Assembly: GCA_947176785.1 (NCBI GenBank)
Contig: CAMWSA010000227.1
Span: forward strand, 1-6,367
DNA: 6,367 nucleotides
Direction of reading: 5' to 3'
DNA from: an uncultured Lachnospiraceae bacterium
Lineage (GTDB): Bacteria > Bacillota > Clostridia > Lachnospirales > Lachnospiraceae
How positions within the stretch are numbered: position 1 is the first letter of the stretch; each line of letters starts with the position of its first letter. The translations under genes were made by a program, and so were the position numbers. Under the pieces are notes generated by a model, which worked only from the letters and a program-made list of their open reading frames with translations, did no database searches and was not told the origin of the DNA. This document shows, one piece after another, positions 1 through 6,155 of this stretch.

Positions 1-659
1 AAGAGGACATTTACGAAAGCGATATGGAGAGAATCAGGTATATGCGTATCGGCGATTGTGACTTTGGCGGCATCTACACGATTGAAATAAGCACGGCAGC
101 GCCGCCGGAACCCTTCTGCACCACAGACGGCGGGGACGAGTGGGCAACGGGCGGCGGAGCTAATGTGACCGGCAGATTCATCCGGCTTTACATAGACTAT
201 GTGAAGGAAGAGCCCTTCGATTACATAGATTCGGATACAGGGGAGCGTTTTTTTCAGCTTCCGCCATATGATATATGGAAAGAATTTGAGGAGAAATATG
301 AAAAAGCGGAAGAGGAAGAAGATGATGAAGATGAAGAAGCAGAGGATTGGGAAAGTCCTAAGAAGAAATGGGAATCTTTCGAGAAAACCATCCTGTGCCA
401 GACATATCGGGAGGAATTTGACGACGACGATGCTTACGAGGAATGGCAGCGGCGGACAGACCGGGGCATTCAGCAGGATATCGGCCTGTTTACCGGGCTG
501 GAGGTGCTGCGGCTTTTTAGCGCGGAATATCAGGATATGACTTTCTTAAGAGCGATGCCCCTGCTGCGGGTGTTGGAAGTGGTAGAAAGCAGTTTTGTTT
601 CCCTGGAAGGCATAGACGACCTGGCGCGGCTGAAGCAGCTTTGCTGCTGGTTTGAATAA
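1..659 (+). CDS. 5'-truncated SUKH (SMI1/KNR4)-like protein with LRR-like C-terminus
   Basis: The reading frame is open to the left edge (first full codon at 3) and stops at TAA 657-659. The ATG at 24 has no properly spaced ribosome binding site, so the true start probably lies upstream and this is a 3' fragment. Residues are counted from that ATG. The run R5-YMRIGDCDFGG-I17 resembles the late strand of SUKH domains, where an F/Y-x-x-I-G-D-x-x-x-G stretch precedes the end of the fold. A very acidic linker follows at about residues 90-110. Residues 150-211 have leucine spacing like two or three degenerate leucine-rich repeats (GLEVLRLF, MPLLRVLEVV, LARLKQL) and end in CCWFE. SUKH proteins include immunity proteins that bind and neutralise toxins; that role here is inferred from family and context. 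No membrane segment is seen. The next gene starts 2 nt after the stop. The SUKH assignment is moderate because the N-terminal half is missing. Confidence 0.72.
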   Translation, partial: EDIYESDMERIRYMRIGDCDFGGIYTIEISTAAPPEPFCTTDGGDEWATGGGANVTGRFIRLYIDYVKEEPFDYIDSDTGERFFQLPPYDIWKEFEEKYEKAEEEEDDEDEEAEDWESPKKKWESFEKTILCQTYREEFDDDDAYEEWQRRTDRGIQQDIGLFTGLEVLRLFSAEYQDMTFLRAMPLLRVLEVVESSFVSLEGIDDLARLKQLCCWFE

Positions 660-661
660 AA

Positions 662-1975
662 ATGATGGAGCAGAAAAAAATCCTGTCTGGCATTCTGTCA
701 GCTGCCGTGGTCCTGTGCAGCGCTTCCTGCGGCGCGGCAGAAATCACAAGGGAGAAGGAAGCTGTGGATTTTAAAGAGTATTTCGCGCATTATGATGAGA
801 TGATGGGCAATGATATGCTGTCAACAGGCTATACGAGTTATGACGTCCGGGAGATGGAGCGCCAGATTGACGGGTTCTGGGATTATTATGAACGTTATGA
901 AAAAGCGCAGCAGGATCTGGACCAGACCATTGAGGAATGGGATGCAGACTTTATCGGGGAGGGGACATACATTGCAGGGAGCGATATCCCGGCAGGGAAG
1001 TATGTATTCTGTAATCCGGATGGGGATAATAACGATGATAAAAACGCAGTATCCACCTCAAATAAAAAGGATACTTCCTATGCGGATATTTTTACATCGC
1101 CTCATTTTAGCGTGATTACACTGCGAAAGGATGATGTGTTAAAAGTGAAAGGGAGCCCAAAGCTTGCCCCCCTGGACCAGTTTCCGGAGTTTTCCGTATC
1201 CGAGGATGGCTGCTATTATGGCCGCTATTATGAAGTGGGCAGAAATATTCCAGAGGGAATGTACCTGGTATTGTCAATGGATACCAAAGAAGGAAAGATT
1301 TCCTGCGGCGGAAACGCCGAGGCGTCTGGCGGCTCACATATAGGGGCTCCACGTACCCGCTTCAGATATATGATTCTGGCGGATCATGGAGATGATAAGA
1401 AAGACAGTTATCTGGAATCCGATAACTGTGTGCTGATTCCGGTAGAGAATAAACCAGCCATAAACCCAATACCACATGAAGATATTGGGTATAAAAATAA
1501 AGCCGCAACAGCAGCTGACCTTCTGGCGGTACTATTGGGAAAGGAAGCGGAAACAGAGCGGGATTATTACAGCCAGCCGGTATATGCGCAGGGCGAGTAC
1601 ATAATAGGCGAAGATCTGCCTCTCGGAACATATCAGATTCAATGCGAGATTGCAGGTGTGATCAGCGACAGGGACAGCAGGGAATACCAGTCAGATCATA
1701 TTTGTGTCAATTCCGGCGTCAATGATTACAGCTGGTCAGGACTTTCTGTCTACTATCAGGATATGGCAGAGCAGTGCGGATGGAAATATATAAGGCTTGG
1801 CAGGTGGGAAGGCGGAAAGCAAAGGGTAGGTATCAAAGATCCGGACGGGAATATGAGCGGATACACTGTATATGAAGAGGAGCTGCCACGCGTTACATTT
1901 ACTGAAAAGGATAAGGGAGTGGCCGTAAGCGTGATAAGGTCAATCTTGATACCTATGCAGGAATCACCCGGATGA
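662..1975 (+). CDS. predicted lipoprotein with three G-x-Y-x-x-G-x-[DN]-[IL]-P-x-G-x-Y repeats
   Basis: The 437-residue product starts with KK followed by a hydrophobic stretch (I7-L18) and the sequence SASC ending at C23, a plausible though non-canonical lipobox (S at -3). It is probably exported and lipid-anchored on the outer face of the membrane. A charged helical segment follows (about 35-97, rich in E/D/Y/K). Three copies of one motif come next: GTYIAGSDIPAGKY (101-114), GRYYEVGRNIPEGMY (187-201) and GEYIIGEDLPLGTY (311-324). Each is followed by beta-rich sequence. This motif recurs in uncharacterised, often secreted, Firmicutes proteins; I know of no biochemical role for it. The ATG lies 2 nt after the preceding stop and has no clear ribosome binding site, which suggests translational coupling. 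The start could equally be the second ATG at 665. As a surface protein it stands out among soluble immunity-like neighbours. The lipoprotein call is moderately strong, and the function is unknown. Confidence 0.85.
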   Translation: MMEQKKILSGILSAAVVLCSASCGAAEITREKEAVDFKEYFAHYDEMMGNDMLSTGYTSYDVREMERQIDGFWDYYERYEKAQQDLDQTIEEWDADFIGEGTYIAGSDIPAGKYVFCNPDGDNNDDKNAVSTSNKKDTSYADIFTSPHFSVITLRKDDVLKVKGSPKLAPLDQFPEFSVSEDGCYYGRYYEVGRNIPEGMYLVLSMDTKEGKISCGGNAEASGGSHIGAPRTRFRYMILADHGDDKKDSYLESDNCVLIPVENKPAINPIPHEDIGYKNKAATAADLLAVLLGKEAETERDYYSQPVYAQGEYIIGEDLPLGTYQIQCEIAGVISDRDSREYQSDHICVNSGVNDYSWSGLSVYYQDMAEQCGWKYIRLGRWEGGKQRVGIKDPDGNMSGYTVYEEELPRVTFTEKDKGVAVSVIRSILIPMQESPG

Positions 1976-2036
1976 AAGGCGATGATGCGTACTGCATCTG
2001 TAAAACGAAAAATAAGGAGGGCTGCAGGATTGCGGA

Positions 2037-2061
2037 TTTAGGCGTTTTGCAAACGCCTAAA
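2037..2061. repeat. perfect inverted repeat (11-bp arms, 3-nt spacer)
   Basis: The arms tttaggcgttt (2037-2047) and aaacgcctaaa (2051-2061) are exact reverse complements separated by TGC. It sits between the lipoprotein gene and the DUF2262 gene, 15 nt before the ribosome binding site of the latter. No T-tract follows on either strand, so it is not a standard rho-independent terminator. It could act as an RNA stem-loop for processing or attenuation, or as a DNA operator for a dimeric regulator; the sequence does not decide between these. An AAGGAGG at 2014-2020 lies just upstream and is followed at 2030 by TTG-CGG-ATT-TAG, a three-codon frame that ends inside the palindrome. Confidence 0.8.
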
Positions 2062-2092
2062 ATTCAGAACAATAGGAAGGTGGGTTTACATA

Positions 2093-2953
2093 ATGAATTA
2101 TGAAAAAGAAAAGAGTAAATACGAAAAGCGCTACGAGGAGCAGACGCGGGAGTTGCTTGTCCTGACCGGGGAATATGTGGGGGGTGCGGGCAGCGTCACA
2201 AAGGGTCTCTGGTCTCCAAGTGCAGATATTTTGGGTTATGTGGATCTGGAGACTGGAGAAACGGTGGAAAGCGAGGGCGGCTTAAGCTGGCTTGCGCGTG
2301 AGGAGGACAAGGATGGGTGGATTTATCATCTCAAAGACTTGACCATTTATCATATCAAATGCCGCAAAATTAAGCCGGAAAAGGTGATGAAGAACGCGCA
2401 GCCCCGCTTCTTCAATAATTTTATGCTGACGGAAGTCGTGGAACGAGAGATAGAGAATCCGGCACTGTCAAAGCTATTGGAAAAATATAAAGAGGTTGTT
2501 GTTATTGAGGACGGAGACTGCGGAACCTTTTCGCTGGAGCGGCATTTCAACTGGTTTGTGGGTACCGTTGACTGGCTGGGAGAGGACTGTCATGTGACCC
2601 TTGAGTGCGACGAGGAAAATGGAACGACAGCAGACCGGGCACTGGTGCAGTTTAAGAATATTTACGCCAATCTCAAGGAATGGGATCAGAAATTCCGTGC
2701 ATTTGCTTCCGAAAAGCTGACAGAACTTGCCAACGACTGGCAGGACGAAGGATACGATGACGAGGACGGCGAAGCCTTAGCCGCAATCACGGAAGAGTCC
2801 TTCGCCGGGCGGATCGTAATTAGTGAATTCAGCATAGACGCAGAAGGCGATTATGAAGTCTACTATGATGATGACGATATGTTCTGGGGACATGTGATTA
2901 TTGTAAGAGGAAGCGTGGACGGCGGGATGGAGGACGCCTATATCGCCGGGTAG
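2093..2953 (+). CDS. DUF2262 domain-containing protein
   Basis: This is a 286-residue soluble acidic protein. Residues from about 140 to the end match the DUF2262 pattern as I remember it: a GTFSLER-like start (144-150), FVGTVDWLG (155-163), a helix with W197 and LTELANDW (209-216), then YYDDDDMFWGHVIIV (257-271), and the closing G-x-x-x-G-G-x-x-DAYIAG. The N-terminal part has a charged helix (1-20) and a beta-rich segment about 22-95 (GEYVGG, LGYVDLETGE, DGWIYHLKDLTIYHIKCR), which I take to be a separate domain of unknown function. The family's activity is not known to me. In this neighbourhood an immunity or toxin-related role is plausible but inferred. The start is supported by AAGGTGG at 2077-2083, 9 nt before the ATG. 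The gene is preceded by the palindrome at 2037-2061. The local G+C content is high (34/60 in 2581-2640). Confidence 0.9.
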   Translation: MNYEKEKSKYEKRYEEQTRELLVLTGEYVGGAGSVTKGLWSPSADILGYVDLETGETVESEGGLSWLAREEDKDGWIYHLKDLTIYHIKCRKIKPEKVMKNAQPRFFNNFMLTEVVEREIENPALSKLLEKYKEVVVIEDGDCGTFSLERHFNWFVGTVDWLGEDCHVTLECDEENGTTADRALVQFKNIYANLKEWDQKFRAFASEKLTELANDWQDEGYDDEDGEALAAITEESFAGRIVISEFSIDAEGDYEVYYDDDDMFWGHVIIVRGSVDGGMEDAYIAG

Positions 2954-3039
2954 ATTCTGTTTAAAAATAACCTACGCCTTTTTGCCGGTGAGAACAGCTT
3001 CCGATTTTAACATTTTGGCGAATCAGGAGGAATATCGAA

Positions 3040-3405
3040 ATGGCTTTCATTCAGATAAAAATTAAAAAAGACCGTTCCATTGCAAAGTATATAAGGATTA
3101 TCAGAAAATTCGATTATTCTTTGCCGATTGGAACGATAAAGCAGCGAATTGATGAAAATGATTTTGTGATGGGATTTGACCTGGAGTGTTATGATGTTTC
3201 AGAGGATATGGACGGAAATGAAATTGACAGAAAAAAGATTTTTCGGGATATGCTGGGGGAGCTTTGCCAGGCGGGAGCACGGATTTCCATCTATGAAGAC
3301 GGGAAAAAGATTTCCATGAAAATTTTGGATAACCGGTTAGCTTTTTTAGAGGAAATAAGAATACAAGTAGAACGGGATATAGAACGGGAATTAGGCTATG
3401 AATGA
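3040..3405 (+). CDS. small alpha/beta orphan protein, possible immunity protein
   Basis: This encodes 121 residues and begins 9 nt after AGGAGG (3025-3030), a clear start. I do not recognise a named family. The pattern is strand-helix-strand: IQIKIKK (4-10), a helix with AKYIRIIRKF (15-24), then SLPIGTIKQRID (27-38), a strand (VMGFDLECYDV, 43-53), a helix with FRDMLGELCQAGARI (68-82), a strand with SIYEDGK (83-89) and a long C-terminal helix (94-119). The 'S-L-x-x-G-x-I-K-x-x-I' helix followed by 'L-x-x-x-G-A-x-[IV]-x-[IL]-Y' also occurs in small hypothetical proteins I associate with toxin-immunity clusters. That likeness is from memory and unverified. There is no signal peptide or membrane segment. 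The gene is far more AT-rich (16/60 G+C in 3061-3120) than those to its left, which suggests a different origin. Confidence 0.82.
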   Translation: MAFIQIKIKKDRSIAKYIRIIRKFDYSLPIGTIKQRIDENDFVMGFDLECYDVSEDMDGNEIDRKKIFRDMLGELCQAGARISIYEDGKKISMKILDNRLAFLEEIRIQVERDIERELGYE

Positions 3406-3501
3406 TTCCGGTTTATGAAACTTTTCATGAAATGATATGAATCATAACATTTTATCAATTGGTTATGGTAAAACGCACAGGTGGAAATTTTTTATGGATG
3501 C

Positions 3502-3510
3502 GGAAGGGGG
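3502..3510 (+). promoter_or_regulatory. ribosome binding site that sets the start of the SUKH fusion gene
   Basis: GGAAGGGGG lies 7 nt before the ATG at 3518. The longer open frame starting at the ATG at 3437 has no ribosome binding site. Read in that longer frame, this site is translated as AEGGFEM, the usual look of a Shine-Dalgarno sequence read through as codons. I therefore take 3518 as the start. Confidence 0.6.
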
Positions 3511-3517
3511 ATTTGAA

Positions 3518-4888
3518 ATGGCAGAATTTCAGGAAGGAACGCTGGATACCATGATGGAGCGGTTATGCAGCAGCATATCCGGTTTTGATCCGGAATGGGT
3601 AACACACTGCGTACCTGCAACAGAAGAACAGATTCGGCAGTTACAGGATATTTTTGCAGAATGCCACTATACGGTACCGGCTGCCTATCTCTATTATTTA
3701 AGAAGAATGGGGCAGGATGACGGCGAATTGCTGGAGAATCATGGGGGCAGAGAGGTGAATATTGGTACAGTTTTAAAATTACTGTCTGACAAGAAGGACT
3801 CTTCTGCCCGAAAAAATTTAAAAAACGGTCTTTTTCTGTTTTCTGATGATTGGGCATATATCAGCCTTTATATGAACTTATCCGCAGCGGTTGATAATCC
3901 AATGGTCACAAATATACAAAATACTTATGTTGTCGAAAGCTTTGAAAAGTATCTGTTCCAAATGGCATTTTGTATGTATGAGAGTAGCTTTACATATAGT
4001 GAGCGTACGAGTAGTTCTGTCTGCAATCACCCTGAGAAAAACAAGAAAGAAGATTGTGGGACATGTCCGTATTATGGGGATTATGGGGATACGGTGGAAG
4101 AACGTATGGATTTTATTAATCAGATGGCAGAAACCTATGGTCTAAAAAAAGCATGGTTCAGTGATCAGGCACATTTTTTCTGTTATAATGCAGGTTATGC
4201 TTTTGAAATCAATGTAGGTGAAGGATATTCCGCTCATTTTTATTGTGATGACAATGAATTGTGGAAACAGGTAAGGTTGCTGCTTGGTGTATCCCCGGAT
4301 TTTTTTTCATACCTAAGCTCGTTTGAGAATGAAAGAGATGGAAAGGAAGGCGGTGATATGTATGAACGCTGCGCAAGATTCAACCGCTATGGAGATCTAT
4401 CCAAATTGATAACAGATCCGGATTTATTGCAGGTCACAGAGGATGAGAGCGTCTATATTTCTAATGAGAATGATTATGACATTGCAGTGGATTTGGAGAC
4501 CTGTTATGCTCCCTTTGATGAAGTGAAGTCGTTTATCGCGTTTTTGGCAACGCAAATCTGCGAATTGGACAATATTGCACAGCGGTTTCACCGGAAAAAA
4601 AGAGTAAAAAATAATGGGCGTGGTTATGTGACCCTTCCAAGTCCCGCAGGTACGTACCGGATTGATTATTCTCAAAGTATGGAGGACAACCCCACACCAC
4701 AGGAAGTGAAATTTAGTTTTATTTTAGCCTTTATTTATATGGAAGAAAAAAACCGGATCAGCTTCGATTACTGGTGTACCACAAGAAATTCACAGCTTGA
4801 GGTTGTTTTTGAATATAAAGAGAATAAATTTTTCATGCGAAGTTTCGGCATAATTGACAATATCCCCGACAACTGGGAGGACGAATAG
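3518..4888 (+). CDS. SUKH (SMI1/KNR4) family protein fused to a C-terminal orphan domain
   Basis: The product is 456 residues from the ATG at 3518 (483 if read from 3437). An N-terminal SUKH domain is recognisable: ATEEQIRQLQDIF (about 34-46), VPAAYLYYLRRMGQDDGELL (53-72) matching the 'LP-x-x-Y-x-x-[FL]-[LI]-x-x-x-G' signature, LFLFSDDWAYISLYM (105-119) and YVVESFEKYLFQMAF (137-151). Next comes a cysteine-rich insert (C169, H171, C180, C183) that could bind a metal. A segment ERMDFINQ...LLLG (195-257) follows. Residue 281 is a Met directly after an internal ribosome-binding-like sequence. From there to the end lies a 176-residue domain that I cannot name, with ELDNIAQRFHRKK, a beta-rich core and a final FGIIDNIPDNWEDE. 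Many SUKH proteins are immunity proteins that bind nuclease or other toxin domains, and that role is inferred here. No signal peptide or membrane segment is seen. Confidence 0.85.
   Translation: MAEFQEGTLDTMMERLCSSISGFDPEWVTHCVPATEEQIRQLQDIFAECHYTVPAAYLYYLRRMGQDDGELLENHGGREVNIGTVLKLLSDKKDSSARKNLKNGLFLFSDDWAYISLYMNLSAAVDNPMVTNIQNTYVVESFEKYLFQMAFCMYESSFTYSERTSSSVCNHPEKNKKEDCGTCPYYGDYGDTVEERMDFINQMAETYGLKKAWFSDQAHFFCYNAGYAFEINVGEGYSAHFYCDDNELWKQVRLLLGVSPDFFSYLSSFENERDGKEGGDMYERCARFNRYGDLSKLITDPDLLQVTEDESVYISNENDYDIAVDLETCYAPFDEVKSFIAFLATQICELDNIAQRFHRKKRVKNNGRGYVTLPSPAGTYRIDYSQSMEDNPTPQEVKFSFILAFIYMEEKNRISFDYWCTTRNSQLEVVFEYKENKFFMRSFGIIDNIPDNWEDE
4343..4360 (+). promoter_or_regulatory. internal ribosome binding site and ATG inside the fusion gene
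   Basis: AAGGAAGG (4343-4350) sits 7 nt before an in-frame ATG at 4358. The stretch 4347-4357, AAGGCGGTGAT, matches 10 of 11 bases of the full complement of the 16S rRNA 3' end (AAGGAGGTGAT). In the long frame it is read as KEGGDM. The ATG would start a 176-residue protein (4358-4888) that matches the unassigned C-terminal domain boundary. It could be the fossil of a former gene start or a working internal start. Confidence 0.5.
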
Positions 4889-4980
4889 CTTATCATAGGA
4901 TATGGAGGATAGGGGGGACAAACAGCAAAAGGAGAACGTTATCCGGAAGCAGTATGGTTGTAAGGAAGGGATGATGAATT

Positions 4981-5445
4981 ATGATAGAACTGCATATTAA
5001 AATCAAAAATGCGCTGGTAAAAATGGACTTTATCAGGCGGTATGAAGAATTGTCTGCCCACTTCGGCAGTGAGAGGACGCCGTCAAGCGACCGCTTAGTT
5101 TATGTTGAGCGAGATGAAGTCATGAGTATAATCAGGGATTTAGGGTATTCTCCGATGTTTCATGCCAAAGAAAAATTTTATAAAATAAAAGAAGAACAAT
5201 TCGACACTTTTACATTTGGCTTTCATATCATATTGCGGGACGGCATGGCCGATTTGGTATGGGTAGTCAGGGAGAATGGCGAATTGTTGCTTGGCTCACC
5301 CTGGAGTGTCTATTCAAGGCGGCTTATTGACGTAAATTATCGGATTAAAAAGCCGGTCTTTGGGGCATATGAAGATTTGGAAGATATTTTGAAAACAGCA
5401 TTTGGAATGTATGAGGATTTCAAGACTGCTCTCATACATTCCTAA
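4981..5445 (+). CDS. 154-residue orphan protein, possible immunity protein
   Basis: This is a soluble protein of mixed alpha/beta pattern that I cannot assign to a named family. An N-terminal amphipathic helix (12-28) is followed by VYVERDEVMSIIRDLGY (40-56) and an FYKIKEEQF segment (66-74). The central core is beta-rich: FTFGFHIILRDGMADLVWVV (77-96), then ELLLGSPWSVYSRRL (101-115). It ends KKPVFGAYEDLEDILKTAF...MYEDFKTAL (123-151), a strand plus terminal helix. The start is the ATG at 4981, with AAGGAAGG at 4962-4969. The gap of 11 nt is slightly long, but the nearer ATGs at 4971 and 4974 read out of frame and stop quickly. There is no signal peptide, membrane segment or obvious catalytic motif. 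Its size, acidity and position between SUKH and other orphan genes suggest an immunity protein, by context only. Confidence 0.8.
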   Translation: MIELHIKIKNALVKMDFIRRYEELSAHFGSERTPSSDRLVYVERDEVMSIIRDLGYSPMFHAKEKFYKIKEEQFDTFTFGFHIILRDGMADLVWVVRENGELLLGSPWSVYSRRLIDVNYRIKKPVFGAYEDLEDILKTAFGMYEDFKTALIHS

Positions 5446-5533
5446 CCTGGACAAGCCAGAACCAAAATTTTGCCGTTTTGTGCAGGATTTCATTGTTAAG
5501 TGCCTAATGCAGTATCGTAAGGAGTGCAATGAT

Positions 5534-5606
5534 GAGATATTCATAGTGCGGGAAAGTCGCACACATAGTTCTGTAAGGGGATGGTATCGTGAGGTGACTG
5601 TCTGCC
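5534..5606 (+). mobile_element. decayed 3' end of a group II intron (domain V/VI-like)
   Basis: The gap between two genes folds like the last two domains of a group II intron. The domain V-like part has a lower stem GAGATAT (5534-5540) with ATAGTTC (5565-5571), an AC bulge (5563-5564) on the 3' strand, an upper stem GTGCG (5546-5550) with CGCAC (5558-5562), and a cap containing GAAA. It is followed by TGTAAGGGG, typical of the linker into domain VI. The domain VI-like part has a CGTGAG loop (5588-5593) on an imperfect, wobble-rich stem with a single unpaired A (5597), where the branch-point adenosine would be. Signs of decay: the invariant AGC triad reads AGA, five extra bases (5541-5545) sit opposite the AC bulge, and no reverse transcriptase or upstream intron domains are visible. 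It is a short fossil at best. Chance resemblance is possible but less likely given the combination of features. Confidence 0.45.
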
Positions 5607-5630
5607 TGGCTTGCCGATCATGGAGGTGTT

Positions 5631-6155
5631 ATGAGAGAAAAGAAGATGAAACAAGATGATTTGATTGATTTTGAATCAATGTACACGGTTGTTAAGAGAC
5701 TTGGAATAAGAAACTATAAAGCATCGCACATTGAAACATGTAAGAGAGTATGGAAAGAATTGGTTCCGAAAAGAGGTCAGGCGGATTCGTTGCAAGGAGA
5801 ATTGCTTAGACAAGCTGAGAAACTTAGAAATGAAGGGAGAGATAATGGCAATTTTAATTGGGATAATAATTTTGAATGGTTCTGTGATTTTATAAGCGGG
5901 ACTCTTCAGGATTCAAATTTGTTTGATGAAAAGCAAATGAAAACAATAACAGGGGCGTTAAATTATATCAAAGAATGCGGTATGTATGCGTATCAATATC
6001 ATACAGGAAAAATATCAGAGGATGATGTGAATCCAATGCTTTTTGCATATACAGATGATGATATTTATGATTACATAGAGGACGCAATTGCGATATTCGC
6101 AGAAGCAAATCCGCAGAAAATAACATATGATGCGAAAGATTTTGTTTATAGGTAG
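5631..6155 (+). CDS. GQA-x-S-x-QGEL / NGN-x-NWD motif protein, possible immunity protein
   Basis: This is a 174-residue acidic soluble protein. The signature VWKELVPKRGQADSLQGEL (40-58), then EKLRNEGRDNGNFNWDNNFE (63-82), recurs in small hypothetical proteins I have seen beside toxin and immunity genes ('W-x-x-L-V-P-x-x-G-x-A-x-x-x-Q-G-E-L-x-R'...'N-G-N-x-N-W-D'). I cannot give a family name. The rest looks helical: FCDFISGTL (84-92), MKTITGALNYI (103-113), and a C-terminal DDDIYDYIEDAIAIFAEANPQKI (142-164). There is no signal peptide or membrane segment. GGAGGTG (5622-5628) precedes the ATG at 5631 at short spacing; an ATG at 5646 is in frame but too far from that site. The gene is AT-rich (19/60 G+C in 5701-5760), unlike the left part of the window. 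It directly follows the intron-like remnant. An immunity function is inferred from context. Confidence 0.85.
   Translation: MREKKMKQDDLIDFESMYTVVKRLGIRNYKASHIETCKRVWKELVPKRGQADSLQGELLRQAEKLRNEGRDNGNFNWDNNFEWFCDFISGTLQDSNLFDEKQMKTITGALNYIKECGMYAYQYHTGKISEDDVNPMLFAYTDDDIYDYIEDAIAIFAEANPQKITYDAKDFVYR

Noticed and set aside
517..747. Minus-strand open frame antisense to the SUKH-LRR and lipoprotein genes
   Set aside because: It is the mirror of well-supported + strand coding sequence, with Ser/Pro/Leu-rich low-information translation. The other minus-strand frames (1116-1352, 1362-1631, 2350-2550, 3492-3857, 4424-4675, 5314-5562, 5968-6180) fail the same way.
2954..3039. Terminator or promoter in the gap after the DUF2262 gene
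   Set aside because: No stem followed by a T-tract and no convincing -35/-10 pair are present. Only the AGGAGG of the next gene is clear.
3413..3445. Short inverted repeats around atgaaacttttcat and atgatatgaatcat
   Set aside because: The arms are only 5-6 bp in AT-rich sequence with no T-tract; this is expected by chance.
3422..3450. Sigma-70-like promoter TTTTCA, 17 nt, TAACAT ahead of the SUKH fusion gene
   Set aside because: Only 4 of 6 bases match in each box, and the region is AT-rich, where such matches are common. The spacing fits a start at 3518, but it is too weak to list.
3437..3517. N-terminal extension of the SUKH fusion gene from the ATG at 3437
   Set aside because: There is no ribosome binding site before 3437, and the 27 residues include a translated Shine-Dalgarno (EGGFEM). 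The start at 3518 is better supported, although the frame is open.
4902..5000. 32-codon frame (MEDRGDKQQ...) between the SUKH fusion and the 154-residue gene
   Set aside because: It has no good ribosome binding site, translates the next gene's Shine-Dalgarno (KEGM) and overlaps that gene's start. It is probably chance.
3040..5010. Possible relationship between the 121-residue and 154-residue orphans, based on their similar openings (IQIKIKK versus ELHIKIKN)
   Set aside because: The likeness covers only a few residues of an early strand, and the rest of the two proteins does not align.
5402..5659. 85-codon + strand frame across the end of the 154-residue gene and the following gap
   Set aside because: It overlaps the 3' end of one gene and the start of the next, and most of the rest reads through the intron-like structured region. 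It has no ribosome binding site of its own.
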